From Isoetes taiwanensis (lineage: Eukaryota; Streptophyta; Lycopodiopsida; Isoetales; Isoetaceae), in assembly GCA_021234155.1 (NCBI GenBank), contig JAJEKV010000013.1, positions 186,001 to 250,000 of the forward strand: a DNA stretch of 64,000 nt, in the 5' to 3' direction. The translations under genes and the position numbers were made by a program. Shown here piece by piece: positions 1-11,180 of this stretch (within the stretch, counting starts at the first letter, position 1; every line of letters begins with the position of its first letter). The notes under the pieces were generated by a model. That model saw only the letters and a program-made list of their open reading frames with translations. It was not told the origin of the DNA and made no database searches.

Positions 1-689
1 CTACATGTATGCCATACTTTTCCTTTTCTTTCATGGTTTTCTTTGCACATTTTCCTCCTCCATTATGTTTCCTTTGGGTGAAGAGATGGGACCTTAGTCC
101 GCTCTCTTAAACGGCTTTACATGCTGCTTCAAAAGTGCAATGTCAAGCACAAACGGTATTGGTATAAAGACTATTGAATTGACATTAAATTGTTTGGCAC
201 AGGATGCCTTTGAGTGCTGACATACCATTTCCTTTCTTATTATGTTCTTACACCAGTTTGATTTTTTCAAGTGGGATAAGTGACAAGCAACGAGAATTGA
301 TCTCACAGATGGGGGATATGATAGATGCAATGATTTTTTAGATCTGTAATTTGGGAATGTCAAAACATGTTTTATGTGATTGAAAGCCAATGTGTAAATT
401 GTGATGCAAGGTGATCGTAATTAAGCTCTGTTTATTGCATTGCCATTATATAAACAAGTTGCTGACGCAACAGAGGGTTGCCCTCTAAACCGAAGTGAAA
501 TCTCAGGCGGAACTCCATGCAAGCATTTATGCCTAAGTGTGGAAGCTCATGCATTTGAATGTGCTAATTCCTGGATTTCTTGCACCTTCAATCAAAGAAT
601 CTTGAGTTTTCTGTTGATATCACTCTAGGGTCCGATATGCACCTATTGGAGGTAGAGGGATTGCTGATGTGGATGGCCTATGCGGCCAG
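1..689. other. no recognisable gene
   Basis: Only short open frames are present and none resembles a known family. I see no terminal repeats or splice-bounded exons here. Confidence 0.5.
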
Positions 690-861
690 TTGTCTGCAAA
701 CACAGTACATGGAATTTTACATGACCCAAAACATTAAATAAACTGCCCCTCAGGATTGTCTGCAAACACAGAACATGGAATTTTACATCACCTAAAACAT
801 TAAGTAAACTGCCTCTCAGGATTGTCTGCAAACACAGTACGTGGAATTTTACATCACCTTA
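690..861. repeat. tandem repeat, 66-bp unit, about 2.6 copies
   Basis: Units begin at 690, 756 and 822 with TTGTCTGCAAACACAG and continue through GGAATTTTACAT. The copies differ by only a few substitutions; the third is partial and ends near 861. Open frames across the array are a by-product of the repeat. Confidence 0.9.
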
Positions 862-898
862 ACATCCTGCTCTTTGGGTTTTTATGGCTAAAATAGTC

Positions 899-984
899 AT
901 AATGCCCTAGGGCGTTATCACAAAGGCTCATAACGCCCTAGGCCGTTATCACGAAGGCTCATAACACCCTCGGAGAAGGGTGTT
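899..984. repeat. cluster of short palindromes built on TAACGCCCT
   Basis: Three consecutive palindromes lie at 899-918 (ATAATGCCCTAGGGCGTTAT), 930-949 (ATAACGCCCTAGGCCGTTAT) and 963-984 (AACACCCT paired with AGGGTGTT). They are separated by the recurring spacer AAGGCTC. The same TAACGCCCT word recurs in both arms of the large hairpin just downstream, so the cluster and hairpin probably share one origin. Confidence 0.75.
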
Positions 985-989
985 AAGGA

Positions 990-1136
990 AGATAACGCCC
1001 TGGCCCTCGGGCGTTAATGGGAATAAAATTCTCGGGCAATATGGCCATGGCCAAAATGGCGCCCTCGCCATTTTGGCCATGGCCATATTGCCCTTGAATT
1101 TTATTCCCATAACGCCCTCGGACCAGGGCGTTATCT
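990..1136. repeat. near-perfect 147-bp inverted repeat (hairpin)
   Basis: The left arm 990-1061 and right arm 1066-1136 are reverse complements of about 71 bp with only a few mismatches, separated by CCCT. The arm core is GGCAATATGGCCATGGCC. Transcription across it would give a long stem that could feed small-RNA processing. It could equally be a young fold-back or MITE-like element. No transposase and no clear target duplication are visible. Confidence 0.85.
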
Positions 1137-1629
1137 ACCCCATATTTGTTCGCTGTATGTATGTTCCAGATCCTTATAGATTAGATACAAGACAACAAAA
1201 ATGGCAGGATGATTAGGTATTTGCTGAATATCTAATGGTAGCAAGGTAGCAGGGGAGAATACAGCCACAAGAACAATGACAACGATATTTTGGGAAATTT
1301 AGCATAGCTTGCATCTTGTAGAATCGGTTTTCCAATGAGAATGATATAAAATCAGACTAATGAGGAAATGGATCATAAAAATGTGGGTGCTACTCTAAAA
1401 GGCAGAAGGCGTTCTCCTAATGCTTCAGGATTCACTGTTACAAATGCATGCAATTGCATCATCCCCACAACTCTTCGTAGAGATAAACTTTTTGGGGAAC
1501 GAAGCAAGGGAGCACTTGCCCGAATTAAGGCCTTTTTGCAAGCCGTTGGCTGCAAGGAGGTGTGTAGTTGGCAGGTAGGTTGGAAATATAAATTTTAGTG
1601 TCTTCTATTACGTTAGGATTACGCGGAGT
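1137..1629. other. no recognisable gene
   Basis: Ordinary mixed-composition sequence. I found no domain, repeat or RNA gene that I can support. Confidence 0.4.
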
Positions 1630-2364
1630 GCGTTCGCTGGCTGGCCATTACGCGGGGTAAGGCCACCTGATGAGCCCGTTAGGACGAGCCAATGGCCGCA
1701 TCCCACGTAAACCACTGGTAGGGCTAAATTTCTGGTAATTACCGTGTAAGTTTCGTACAGGTAATCTTGGTTCTTGATCTTCAGGCGGCGCCGCCATAGC
1801 ACCGCTAAATATTCTCTTCTGCCAGTGCTATGCTCGGCGATTCTGCTCGGCTATTTGAATGTTTCTGCTTGGTTATTTGGCTGTCTCTGCTCGGTAGTGC
1901 TCTGCTCTGCTTTGCTATTTGGCTGTCTCGGCTATTCTGGTCGGCGATTCTACTCGGCGAAGACAATAATGAGCTTCTAACTCTATTCTCTAGCGCCGCC
2001 ATAGCCATAGCCGTTTTTGAAGCTTAGCCATAGCCGGATCTATCAAAGCCATAGCCGGATCTGTCAAAGCTTAGCTCAAAGCCGGATCTGTAGAAGCGTT
2101 TTCGGCGAATATATAAAGAACTGGTGACGAAGAACTGATGAACTGATGAAGAACTGATGAACAAATAATCGACGAAGAAGAACAGAGAAGGGAGAACAGA
2201 GAGCAGGAACGAAATTTAGCCCCTCCAGTGGTCCACGTCGCGGGAACCTGAGCGGTCGAGGGTTCCGTGAAACCGGCCGCAGCGCCGCGCTTCGGCCATG
2301 AAGTTTCCAGCGGAAACCCTCTCCTACCCGTGGGTTCCCTAGCACGTAATGGCCAGCCAACGAA
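1630..2364. mobile_element. fold-back element with related inverted ends
   Basis: Positions 1630-1652 (TTCGCTGGCTGGCCATTACG) are inverted at 2342-2364. A second block, 1710-1732 (ACCACTGG then GGGCTAAATTTC), is inverted at 2212-2230. The two arms therefore match at both their outer and inner edges while the middles have diverged. The interior carries local repeats: CTGCTCGGC(T)ATTTG-type words at 1840-1960, GCCATAGCCGGATCT at 2030-2095, and GAACTGATGA at 2120-2160. The family is unknown. The long inverted ends suggest a non-autonomous DNA element, possibly Mutator-like. I could not find a convincing target-site duplication. Confidence 0.6.
1667..1687 (+). other. degenerate hammerhead-ribozyme-like core
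   Basis: The segment reads CTGATGA, then GCCC, loop GTTA, GGAC, then GA. This resembles the conserved hammerhead core followed by a short stem II. Flanking GGCCATT (1643-1649) and AATGGCC (1691-1697) could pair as a third stem. The third conserved purine of the GAA box is G instead of A, one stem II pair is C-A, and the cleavage triplet is not in register. I read it as at best a dead copy of a hammerhead. Confidence 0.2.
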
Positions 2365-2374
2365 CATTTCCCCT

Positions 2375-2542
2375 CGAAATGTTAGGCCAGTCCACATTTC
2401 GCACATGCCGCCCCCTTTTGTTCAATCCGGCGAGCACTAGCAGCCTGCCAGGTGGCACTAGTAGCCTGCTAGTGGGATACGAAAGTTATAGGATGTAATA
2501 AGGGTGATAATATGGAGAAATGTGGCCTGCCCTAACATCTCG
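2375..2542. mobile_element. small inverted-repeat element, 26-bp arms
   Basis: Left arm 2375-2400 (CGAAATGTTAGGCCAGTCC...) and right arm 2517-2542 are reverse complements at 23 of 26 positions. The spacer contains two copies of the word AGCCTGC near AGTGG. Size and layout resemble a MITE, but I could not define a target duplication. Confidence 0.45.
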
Positions 2543-2545
2543 ACT

Positions 2546-4621
2546 GTATAGAATAAAGAGAGTGAAGGCAGGATGTAAAAGTTCATGATCTAATATAGAA
2601 ATCATATCTCCAAAGATTTCCTGAGTCATGAGTCTAGAATGACTTCGAACAATCTGTAATGTCTTGAGGATATAGTTTTAAAATGAAAAATATGTGGATA
2701 ATTGGCTTATAAATAAGTGATGTTTCAAGGAGATGGCTCTAAGATGTAATCTCGAATAGATAGTCCATGACTGGAAAAAGGGTTCACAAATGGCAGCTAA
2801 AAAGGGTTCACACATGGCATCTATATGAAGAAAAAGAAAAAAAAAATAGCAATTTTTACGTCATGCCACTTGGCACCATCCATTGCAACTAGTGTTGTGC
2901 CTAATTTTTTTCTAGTCCTAAAAGATGTAGAAATTTTGGCAAATCATTGTTCAGTGGAGTGGAGAATAGCAAATATGGCAAAAGTCTAACAAATCTCAAA
3001 GAAATTTAAAATTCAAAAGACGAATCTTAATCTTCATTGCAAAAATATTTATAAAGTACAAATATGTCACTTTAGCACAATATCCTTTTCATTTCATTTC
3101 TTAAGAATCAACAACTCTCTCGCGCCGCAAAATTACATATTAGCATAGCTTAGCACAATACACTTTTCATTTTTAGGGAGCCAACATCTTGGCCAGCCCC
3201 AACAATATATATCAGTCATTCTTCATATAAAATTGTGTGTGGTTGGCGCGTTCACATTACATGTCCTTCATATGACGAGATGTAGAAGGTGAGATGTAGG
3301 TGGTGATTTTATAAAATGGTACCAATGGTGCAACAACTTGAATAACAACTTGGGCTGAAATCAGGTTTGGTCGTCTGCAATCAAGAAATATACAACATGC
3401 ATGATGCAAACAATGTAGATACCAAAAGCATACAATGTCAAGCAGCATTCGCACATGAAGATAAGCATTAATCTTGCAAGATGTTGTATATCTTAGTCTA
3501 GGAATTTGAATGCTGATAACACAAGCCATTTAAACAGGATTATCACATGCCAGATATTATTAGATATCACGGCATGCACCTTTTGACATTATCTGCAATA
3601 ATTTGACAAATAGCAAAGCAAATACAAATAACTACATCCTAAGGCAAAACACACAGCAAGAATAACGTTGATTAGTAAGGATGTTGCAAAGAAATTCATT
3701 TAAATCTTGAGGAAGGAATGATGCCCAGAAATTCTTTTTGATAGTGTTCTAGATATGAAAATTGTCCCTAGAATGAAGTTTACTCATCAAATTAATGTGA
3801 GGAAACAATGGCTTTGCAGATCCTTAAGGCAGATGACAGGAAATGCACAAAGAAGTCAATCAAGAATATCAACTAGCAAGGTAAGTGTAACATACGTAAA
3901 AAAGATGGACATCCTATTTAATATATGGCAGTGCAATTTTCTTTTTTCTGCATTAGACATGAAAGAAAATTGAACGAAACTCTGGGGTATGGGGGTCATT
4001 ACCATCCTGCTCACTTTAGAATATCCTTGCCCCCTTAAAAGTTATGGTTTCTTCAGTGACATAATTCTCATATCAAAGGCATGATGCCATCTTTAAAGAA
4101 ACAAATAATTTCATCAATTGAAATGGCATTCTCTGTCAGACATCCCTACAAACTTGTTATGCCAAAGCACCAGAATATGACAATGCTTTAACTTATCAGT
4201 TAGATGACCTGGTAATTACTTGGCTTAACTTTATATCTAAAGGAACATGGAAATATATCAGCATATGATGTAATTTTTATGTGTAATTACCACATAGGAC
4301 ATCTAAAAATAGATTATTCCAGCCACTTTTTGAGAACTAAATGTTTGAATCAAATGTTTGAAAATTATATGCATCAAATAACAAACCTCTTTTGTTTCGG
4401 TACATTTGTAATTTGCCCAGTTGTAATTGTGCCAACCATTATAGCTCCAGGTTTAGCACAAAAATCTGCAGTAAACACTACAAATATAGAACAATTGTTA
4501 TTTACCACAAATCGAATAATGTAAAAAAGAGTACTAGCATGACTTTCTAATACCTTTAGGAATTCTTCTATTCTCTCTATAATGTTTTTTAATCAGATAA
4601 AAAGTACAAAATTTACATTTC
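2546..4621. other. AT-rich stretch, no gene recognised
   Basis: No open frame exceeds about 90 codons and none looks like a known protein. A purine-rich tract lies near 2825-2850. I see no terminal repeats. Confidence 0.4.
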
Positions 4622-5168
4622 TCATCTAACTGTGTAAGCACAAAAAAGATGCCAGATGCGTTCCATCATTTCTGAATCAAGCGAGGAGCACTCATAGGTT
4701 GTCAATATCTTTTTCTGGGCCACCGTAATATGTGCAGATGAATAAATGTTTTGGAAGATGTGGTGTCTGCGACGCTCCCATATCGACCATAAGAGGCAAC
4801 CAGAACCAAGATAGAATGCCCTCTGTGTAGCTGAGGGCCATACATTAGGATAGGACACCAAGAGGATGCATCGGCAATCCAATGTACTGCTAAACAAGCC
4901 TTGTAACCAGGGCCACGCTGCTTGAACCTCTGGACGATCAAAGAGATAGTGCTCAAGAGTCTCAACGGCTGAAAGGCAGAGCGGGCATACTGCAGATATG
5001 CGAGGATCATAGCGATGTCGGAAGGCAGTAACGCGCAGGTACCTGTGGGTAACCCACCACTATAGTACAGAGACTTTAGGGTGGAGCAACCTATCCCAAA
5101 GCCATCGCCATGTACGACACAAAGTGCATTGTGGAACCTGTAGGTGCCACCCATCTGGCAACTGGAGG
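4622..5168 (-). pseudogene. LINE-A C-terminal zinc-binding (zf-RVT-like) region
   Basis: The minus strand at about 4990-4926 encodes CPLCLSAVETLEHYLFDRP, the CPxC...H...hxxxP pattern typical of the zinc-binding region after plant LINE reverse transcriptases. It continues into a tryptophan-rich stretch ending in WSIWERRRHHIF near 4775, another common feature of these C-termini. The region needs frame changes to read through. The upstream boundary is the MITE-like insertion at 5178-5392. Confidence 0.8.
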
Positions 5169-5177
5169 GGCTGTGGT

Positions 5178-5392
5178 CACTGTTGGGCAAATTCCGGGGT
5201 AGAGAGGGGTTGTTCCGGTTGAAACTAAGAATTTCCGGTTGAGTTAGCGCATTGCAGGAAAAATTCCGGTGGATTTTTATGCATATTTGTATAAGAATAA
5301 TACAAATTTCCGATTGGGAACTGAAAATATCCGGCTATTTGATGAAAGAGTAGGAAAATTTCCGATTGGGTTTAAAAACTTTGCCCAACACT
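5178..5392. mobile_element. 215-bp MITE-like insertion with 9-bp target duplication
   Basis: The ends are near-perfect inverted repeats: ACTGTTGGGCAAA on the left and TTTGCCCAACACT on the right. The flanks GGCTGTGGT at 5169-5177 and 5393-5401 are an exact 9-bp duplication, which suggests a Mutator-like origin (a one-base ambiguity leaves 8-10 bp possible). Inside, the word TTTCCGATTGGG or TTCCGGTTGA occurs several times. It sits in LINE-A, so it inserted after LINE-A. Confidence 0.85.
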
Positions 5393-5401
5393 GGCTGTGG
5401 T

Positions 5402-5990
5402 GCTAAAAGAAGGTGATATACTGATCTGACAAAGTGCTTGCCTTTGTGAATTGACAGTCCGATGGCACTCTTTCAGCAACACCAACTCGCACTACAGGAG
5501 GCAAAGTTTTTGCAACCTTCTCCCATAGAGACACATCCCAACGAGAGTCAGGCCAAGATAATAGATGACCCGCTTCATACCATGCTTGAATAGAGACAAC
5601 ATCTGCCAGAACCCATCGTCTCTTCGTAAGGGAATGAACTGATGCTGCCAGTGGAGGTGCTGAGGGGTCTGGAGGCAGTGGTGCCCACCACCATGGAGTC
5701 TCCAATAGGGTGTGGATAGAGGGGCATGGCCAGAAAAAATGTTGGACTACCTCCCATGCTATCAACAAGCCACGAAAAAATGGAGAAGCACTTGGAAAAG
5801 GCTGCAGAGTCTGAAATAATACCCATGGTAGGACTGGTTTGACAGCCTTTTTGCCTAGAGGGATACAATGACCAAGACCTTGTTTAAGAAGGCGTAAACT
5901 AGGAAAATCATCTTCACCATTCAAGAGTCTCCAAATGAACTTTGAAATACGGACTTTGCTCTGCAGTAAGACATCCATCATACCCAGACC
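5402..5990 (-). pseudogene. LINE-A RT connection region
   Basis: An open frame of about 192 codons from 5981 down to 5403 continues LINE-A downstream of the RT core. It begins with a KFIWRLLNGEDD-like segment followed by aromatic-rich linker sequence, as in plant LINE polyproteins between the RT and the zinc-binding region. The frame ends where the MITE-like element inserted. The assignment rests on position and general resemblance more than on a catalytic motif. Confidence 0.6.
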
Positions 5991-6147
5991 ATCTTCCCAT
6001 TTGGGAAGGATGCACTTTGATCATGCCACCTTAATCACAACACCTTCTTCAGTACCCGCCCATATAAAGTTCCAAACTATTGCAATGAGCTCACGTACTT
6101 TGTTTTGTGGGGCTAGCAGTATGGATGCCATATAAACATGGGTACTA

Positions 6148-6690
6148 CTACGGACTGACTTGGCTCACTGTAATGCGACCCGCAAGAGACAACTTTGCAG
6201 TGGACCACCAGAACAAGTGCTTCTCCAAACCCTTAATGATCTCCTCCCATGCAGCTCCCATAGTAACATGGATGCCAATTGGAATCCCCAACAACTTGAT
6301 GGCCTGTCCATGCGCAAGTAATTTCCATAGATAATCATGAACACACGCCGGAATCGGATTATCCAATGTCCATAAAGCTGTACACTTCTGCCACCCCACA
6401 AGACATCGGAAGCCAGTGAATAAGTGTCTAAGAGCAATTTGGTAGTTGCGACTAGAAAGAGGAACGTATCATCTGCATGTATATTGATTGAAAACCTCAT
6501 GTGTGCCATCCTCCATTGCAAGACTATGGAGAAGCCCCTATGTGGTTGCGACGGTGAATAACTGTGACAAAGCCTCTGCGACAATTGTGAAAGCAGTGGT
6601 GCTAAAGGGCATCCTTGGCGAATACCACGACCGAGTGAGAAGGCATCTGATGGCTTTTGATATTTTTTAATCTACGATAGCAGCTATTCA
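6148..6690 (-). pseudogene. LINE-A reverse transcriptase core
   Basis: The RT landmark GRGIRQGCPLAP is encoded around 6635-6600. It is followed by a HADDTFLF catalytic-box variant near 6487-6466 (YADD in functional copies). Then comes LLGIPIG and a KLSLAGRITV segment ending near 6150, which is typical of plant L1-type RT thumbs. The pieces lie in different frames, so the copy is inactive. The HADD change is another sign of decay. Confidence 0.8.
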
Positions 6691-7560
6691 TAATGAACCC
6701 AAATTTAATGTCTACGGCCGGATTTAATCCTATCTTTTTCGTATGCCTTTCTTAGTTTTATTCTATTTCCTTTTATAGCCAAACAGGCACATACCTGAAG
6801 TAGAGCGAGTTTCTTGGTGGATGTATGAGAGGATCATAATTTCTTGGCGAATTTGGTTATGGTTTGTTGGCGGATTCAGGCGATAGGAGAGCGCCATATG
6901 CCAGATGAATTATAGGAAGAAGGGAATCGCGACTTAGTGCTTTTTGAAGGGAAGTTGCTGAGTCTTTTGAAATGGCCATTCTCAAGATGAATGGTTAGGT
7001 CTTGCATGCGGATTCAGCCATCACAACCATTTTCATTTCCAAATCAATGAATAGATTCGCAGATCAAGAACTTTTTTCAGTTTTCAGGGTTTTTATTTTC
7101 CACACAGATCAGAGGTTCCATCTGTTTGCTGTTGATTTGGCACTTTACTGCCGATTTGGGTGAGGTTTCTAGGATTTTTTTAAAGAGAGATCAAAATAGT
7201 GATTTTCTATCTGTTTGCAGGCACAGAGATCAAAACTTTTTTCCACTATCTGTTAGTAGACGAATTGTTGTGAGGGATTTGCGCCCAGTTCATAGCCTAA
7301 AAGTTTCTTATTGAATGATATGCCGATTTATAGAAGCAACAACCATACATAACTGTTTATCTTCATTTTCTTATTTAGATTACTAGGATTGCACCATTAA
7401 AATAAGAGATTGATAACATATTTGAAGCTCTGTTATGTTTAATTTGAAACTCGGTACGTGTACTGAAGAAGATTTCGACTCTTAAATCACTCATGGAATC
7501 ATACTGTAATTAATTTTTGCAATCATCGGGATGACGTCTCCTCATTAAAACACACAATGA
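6691..7560. other. no recognisable gene
   Basis: Short open frames only. I found no domain or terminal repeat. Confidence 0.4.
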
Positions 7561-7631
7561 TCGAAGTGCACGGAGGGCAAATCTTGGTCTTTGTGCAAAT
7601 TTAGGAAGGGCTTCTTTTTTATTTTTTTATA

Positions 7632-7782
7632 GAAACCTCCCCACCTTTCCATGGAAACCTCCCCTGTTTTCTTAATTGGAAACCTCCCCAAGTCATGCCG
7701 AGAAAGTTGGGGAGATTTCAAAGGTAGGGAGGTTTCCATGGAAACCTTCCCTGTTTTTTAATATGGAAACCTCCCCAAGTCG
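7632..7782. repeat. inverted and direct repeats of GGAAACCTCCCC
   Basis: TTTCCATGGAAACCTCCC at 7647-7664 recurs inverted around 7726-7750. The word GGAAACCTCCCCAAGTC occurs directly at 7678 and 7765. This makes a fold-back of about 150 bp. A Helitron 3' end abuts it at 7785, so the fold-back was probably the insertion target or partner. Confidence 0.6.
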
Positions 7783-7784
7783 TA

Positions 7785-7815
7785 CTAGTAACGGGTGCCC
7801 GACGTTGCCGGGCAC
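7785..7815 (-). mobile_element. Helitron 3' terminus (minus orientation)
   Basis: Read on the minus strand, a hairpin with stem GTGCCCG/CGGGCAC (7815-7795, 7-nt loop) is followed after about six bases by CTAG at 7788-7785. The next base is T. A short GC-rich hairpin, then CTRR, then a T of the target is the standard Helitron 3' end. The layout matches the better-proven Helitron-B end at 47235. The matching 5' TC end should lie to the right, but I could not locate it. Confidence 0.7.
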
Positions 7816-8157
7816 AAATACAAAAAGAAGTTAATGTGAAGCATTTGGTTGGATGGAGCAGGTGATGCTAGAGAGTGAAGTATGATGTTGTTCAATTTAG
7901 AATTTTTATATAAAGATGACATAAAGATGGCATGGGAAGGTTTGGCTATGTGTAGAGAGCTCTGACTTCAAGTCAATGCTCCATGGGATGGGATACTGGC
8001 ATGTAGATGCTTTCAAAGTGTAATTTGTTGGTTAGACGACCAAGTTATTTAAGTGGTGAATATTACTCAAGTGGCAAAATGCTTTAGGATTCTATACGGT
8101 AGCCTAATGCCACTCTTGTAGCAAACAAAATGTTAAATTGGACTTGATAGTTAAGAG

Positions 8158-8486
8158 GTTGGGTGATACACTACAATTTGAAGCATCACTATATAGATTG
8201 TTTTACAATGCTATCTTACAATCTGATAAGATGTTCACAATAATTTGAGACATGTCACTACATATACACTACAATATGGGGCAATCACTATAAAAATAGT
8301 TTTACAAAGTTGTATTGATAAGTTGGATGATAGAATACAGTTTGAGGCATCAGTATATAGATTGTCTTACAATGATATATTGCAATCTGATAAGATGTTC
8401 ACAACATCTTGAGACATATCACTACATATATACACTACGCAATGAGGCATCACTATAAAGATTGTTTTGCAATGTTGTATTGGTAA
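8158..8486. repeat. tandem repeat, 164-165-bp unit, two copies
   Basis: Units start at 8158 and 8322 and share GTTGG.TGATA..., CAATCTGATAAGATGTTCAC and CACTATA.A.AT.GTTTT. Each unit contains two looser sub-repeats of a GGCATCACTATA word. A related 48-bp tandem pair (GTTTAACA.TATTGCGTTGC) follows at 8521-8613. Confidence 0.8.
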
Positions 8487-8613
8487 GTTGTTTACAACTT
8501 GACCTATCACTGCATAAGTTGTTTAACAGTATTGCGTTGCAATGTAATAATTATATGTTTACAAAGTCGTTTAACAATATTGCGTTGCAATGTAATAAGT
8601 ATATATGTAGTTT

Positions 8614-11155
8614 CAATATGAGCATGTGATTTAACAAATACTGTATACTAACTAATAAACTTGTGCTCATTCTCACTTATTAATCCAATAAGAATCTAAA
8701 TAAATTAGTGCATACTAAAACCAAAAAACATATCCATATCATCTAAAACATATCCATATTTATTTTCATTCCAACGTGTATTGCCTAATCAGTAAAACTC
8801 ATTTCCATTGGACCCTAGCTTGGGACTGAAGAACCGCAATCAATTTTTAGAATGTAATTGCGCATAGAAGACAGAGAAAGCCATCACCACTGGATGTGAG
8901 TGAACCTAAAAAACACAATGGGACCATACCTCTGTTGATGAATATTATGCAAATCTTCTTACCAGCAAATGCAAAGAGCTCAAATGCAAGTAGTTGCTGG
9001 CAGGGGTCATGACTGCAACACAAAATTATCAGAATGTTCTTGGATGCACATATGGACACAACCCGCCTTTATAATGTAACTGTAAAGCATAATTGGCAGC
9101 ATTAAATGTTGCGTTTAATCAGATGGATACGAAGACAATTGCACCATTTGTACAGAAATGTAACATAAGTGTTTAGATCAGTTTGGACAGTAATTTGTTT
9201 GTGCGGATGTGGATTTTCAGCAAGTATTGCACTGTAAACAACATCTGTCGTATACAGATACCTAGTTTATTGAATCTTTGCAAATTAACTAAGGTCTAGA
9301 ATTCAAAATGGAAGGAGCTAAGGCCAAGAAATAAAGACACAAAGAATATCGTGGTGGGCATGTCGTGACAGGATAAAAATGTATTAAGATAGAAAGAATT
9401 GAACAAAGGAGAAGTGGGCCTTGAGGATCAATATACATGAGCAAAGATATAACCTTGCCCACAAAATGTCTAAGGACATACTCTAGTATCTGAAAATGCG
9501 ATCAATACAGAACAAATTTACTCCATGTGCAGTCCTCAGTTTATCCGTTTGGCTGGCAGCTTAATCTTCTCCAGAATATATATGCGATATAGATGCTTAA
9601 CACGTAGTCGCTTCAAAGCTCAAAGGCCAAAACCCACCTGAGAGTTGGCATGCTTCATGATGAGAACACTAACTGCAAAAATACTAATGCCTTCTATTGT
9701 CCAAGCCAAGTTCGAGCCAAATCTTTTTGTACAGCACCTCATCAACTTTAGAGAATATGGCATATTTTGATGTTGTCCTGGAAACATGAAAGAAGTAAGC
9801 TGCAATACAAAATTATTGTCAACATGTGGTGCATTTGATCTTGAAAATGCGAGCAGCTAACCTGCAATACAAAATCATTGTCAACATAAACTAAATTTGC
9901 AAAACCAAGATCATTTCGTGTTGGATTCATGAACAGGCGGAAGAACGCACAACATAAAATACATATACATCAAAAGAAATGGGTTTTAAGCTCCGCATGT
10001 AAAAAATGTGGCGTGACAAAAAAGCAGTAATTAAAATATTCTATTTGTCATTTACTGTCTTTTGTAACTTTACACAAAACAACCAGTATCAAGGGAGATT
10101 TTTTGTAGCAGCAGATTGGATGGGAAAGCCCATCATGGATTTGCCTTCATGCTAACAGTCTAAGATACATGGAGAGTGGAACATCTGTAGAAAAGTATTT
10201 GGACTACAATTGTATATTTGAATGACAAACAAAGTATCTCGTTTGAAAGAAGAAAGCATAAAAGGATAAATAATTTCCTTGCATGTTCCTGAAATTCCCT
10301 CTTACAAATTATTGCAGTCTAGATCTTGGTTTTTCTGAGGAGGTTTCTGCAGTAGAAGCATCATGGATCTCTCTTGAAAATTTTTGCTGGTATATTCTTA
10401 CCCTTTCTTGCTGGCGAGAAGACTAAATATGTGATTCAGATAAAGACCACTTACCCAAGCAGTTTTGGTTTCTTTATCTTGTAATGCAAGTAGGTTGAAT
10501 GGATTAGATTGGATTGGATTGCCGAACTAGGGATAAGCTGATACCTATATATCTTGCACTGAGCTTTAATAGAGGTCTGGTGGCTGGGCATATTCTTTGT
10601 TCAGTCAGCTTTAAGCTTCAGGTTGAATGCCTAATCCGACAATGCATCATTTGATTCAATTTAATTTACAGGTTGATGTGCTTGGTTATAAGATGAGAAA
10701 CTAGAACTCAATGAAACAGTGGCAGTTTCTAATGAGCAAAGTGGCAGGCTGCTCTTCTAACACTGATTCTTTTTTCTCTACCATTCATTTAGTAGCATGG
10801 TAAGAGTAAGTAGAGGTAGCTTGGTGATAGAAAGTCTACCTATCCCATATCAAATGACATATATAGGTGGAAGTGATGGTGATTGTTCTGACTTCACGGT
10901 GTCTGATGTACAAATTGAGGATGTATGGGCTCCTTGATAGACGAGGAAGTATGGGCTCGTTTCAGAAGACATTGAGAATCAGATCAGGTATCTGATGACC
11001 TCTATCTTATAACTCTTTGGTGTTATGCTTCTCAATCAAATAAGTTTCAGTTTTAAAGAGGATGAAGATGTTGAGGTTACTCCTGTAGTAATCCTCAGTG
11101 AAATTTGAAACATTGTACTTTTTATTCTATAAATACAAATTACAACCCTTCCTTC
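8614..11155. other. no complete gene; possible exon-like scrap on minus strand
   Basis: On the minus strand near 9793-9650 an acceptor-like TTTCCAG precedes a frame with protein-like composition (SKVDEVLYKKIWLELGLDN), closed soon by a stop. The acceptor-like word GTTGACAAT.ATTTTGTATTGCAG occurs twice nearby (9805-9835, 9862-9885). This could be captured gene sequence in the Helitron that ends at 7785, but I cannot name the gene. Confidence 0.3.
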
Positions 11156-11180
11156 AAAAAAAAAAAAAAAAAAAAAAAAA
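11156..11180 (+). repeat. 25-bp poly(A) tract
   Basis: A run of 25 A follows TTACAACCCTTCCTTC. It may be the 3' tail of a retroposed sequence on the plus strand, but I recognise no body upstream. Confidence 0.6.

Larger units (their letters stand above)
4622..6690 (-). mobile_element. LINE-A, decayed non-LTR retrotransposon fragment
   Basis: Reading the minus strand from 6690 down to 4622 gives consecutive pieces of a plant LINE polyprotein: the reverse-transcriptase core, the thumb/connection region, then a C-terminal zinc-binding region. Frameshifts and stops separate them. The upstream endonuclease and ORF1 are absent, so the copy is 5' truncated near 6.7 kb, which is typical for LINEs. 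The A-rich 3' tail expected just left of 4622 is not clear. It is interrupted at 5178-5392 by a MITE-like insertion. Confidence 0.85.

Noticed and set aside
980-1216. 78-codon open frame across the hairpin
   Set aside because: It reads straight through the inverted repeat and has no protein-like composition; a by-product of the hairpin.
1667-1697. Active hammerhead ribozyme
   Set aside because: The GAA box, one stem II pair and the cleavage triplet do not fit; kept only as a degenerate resemblance.
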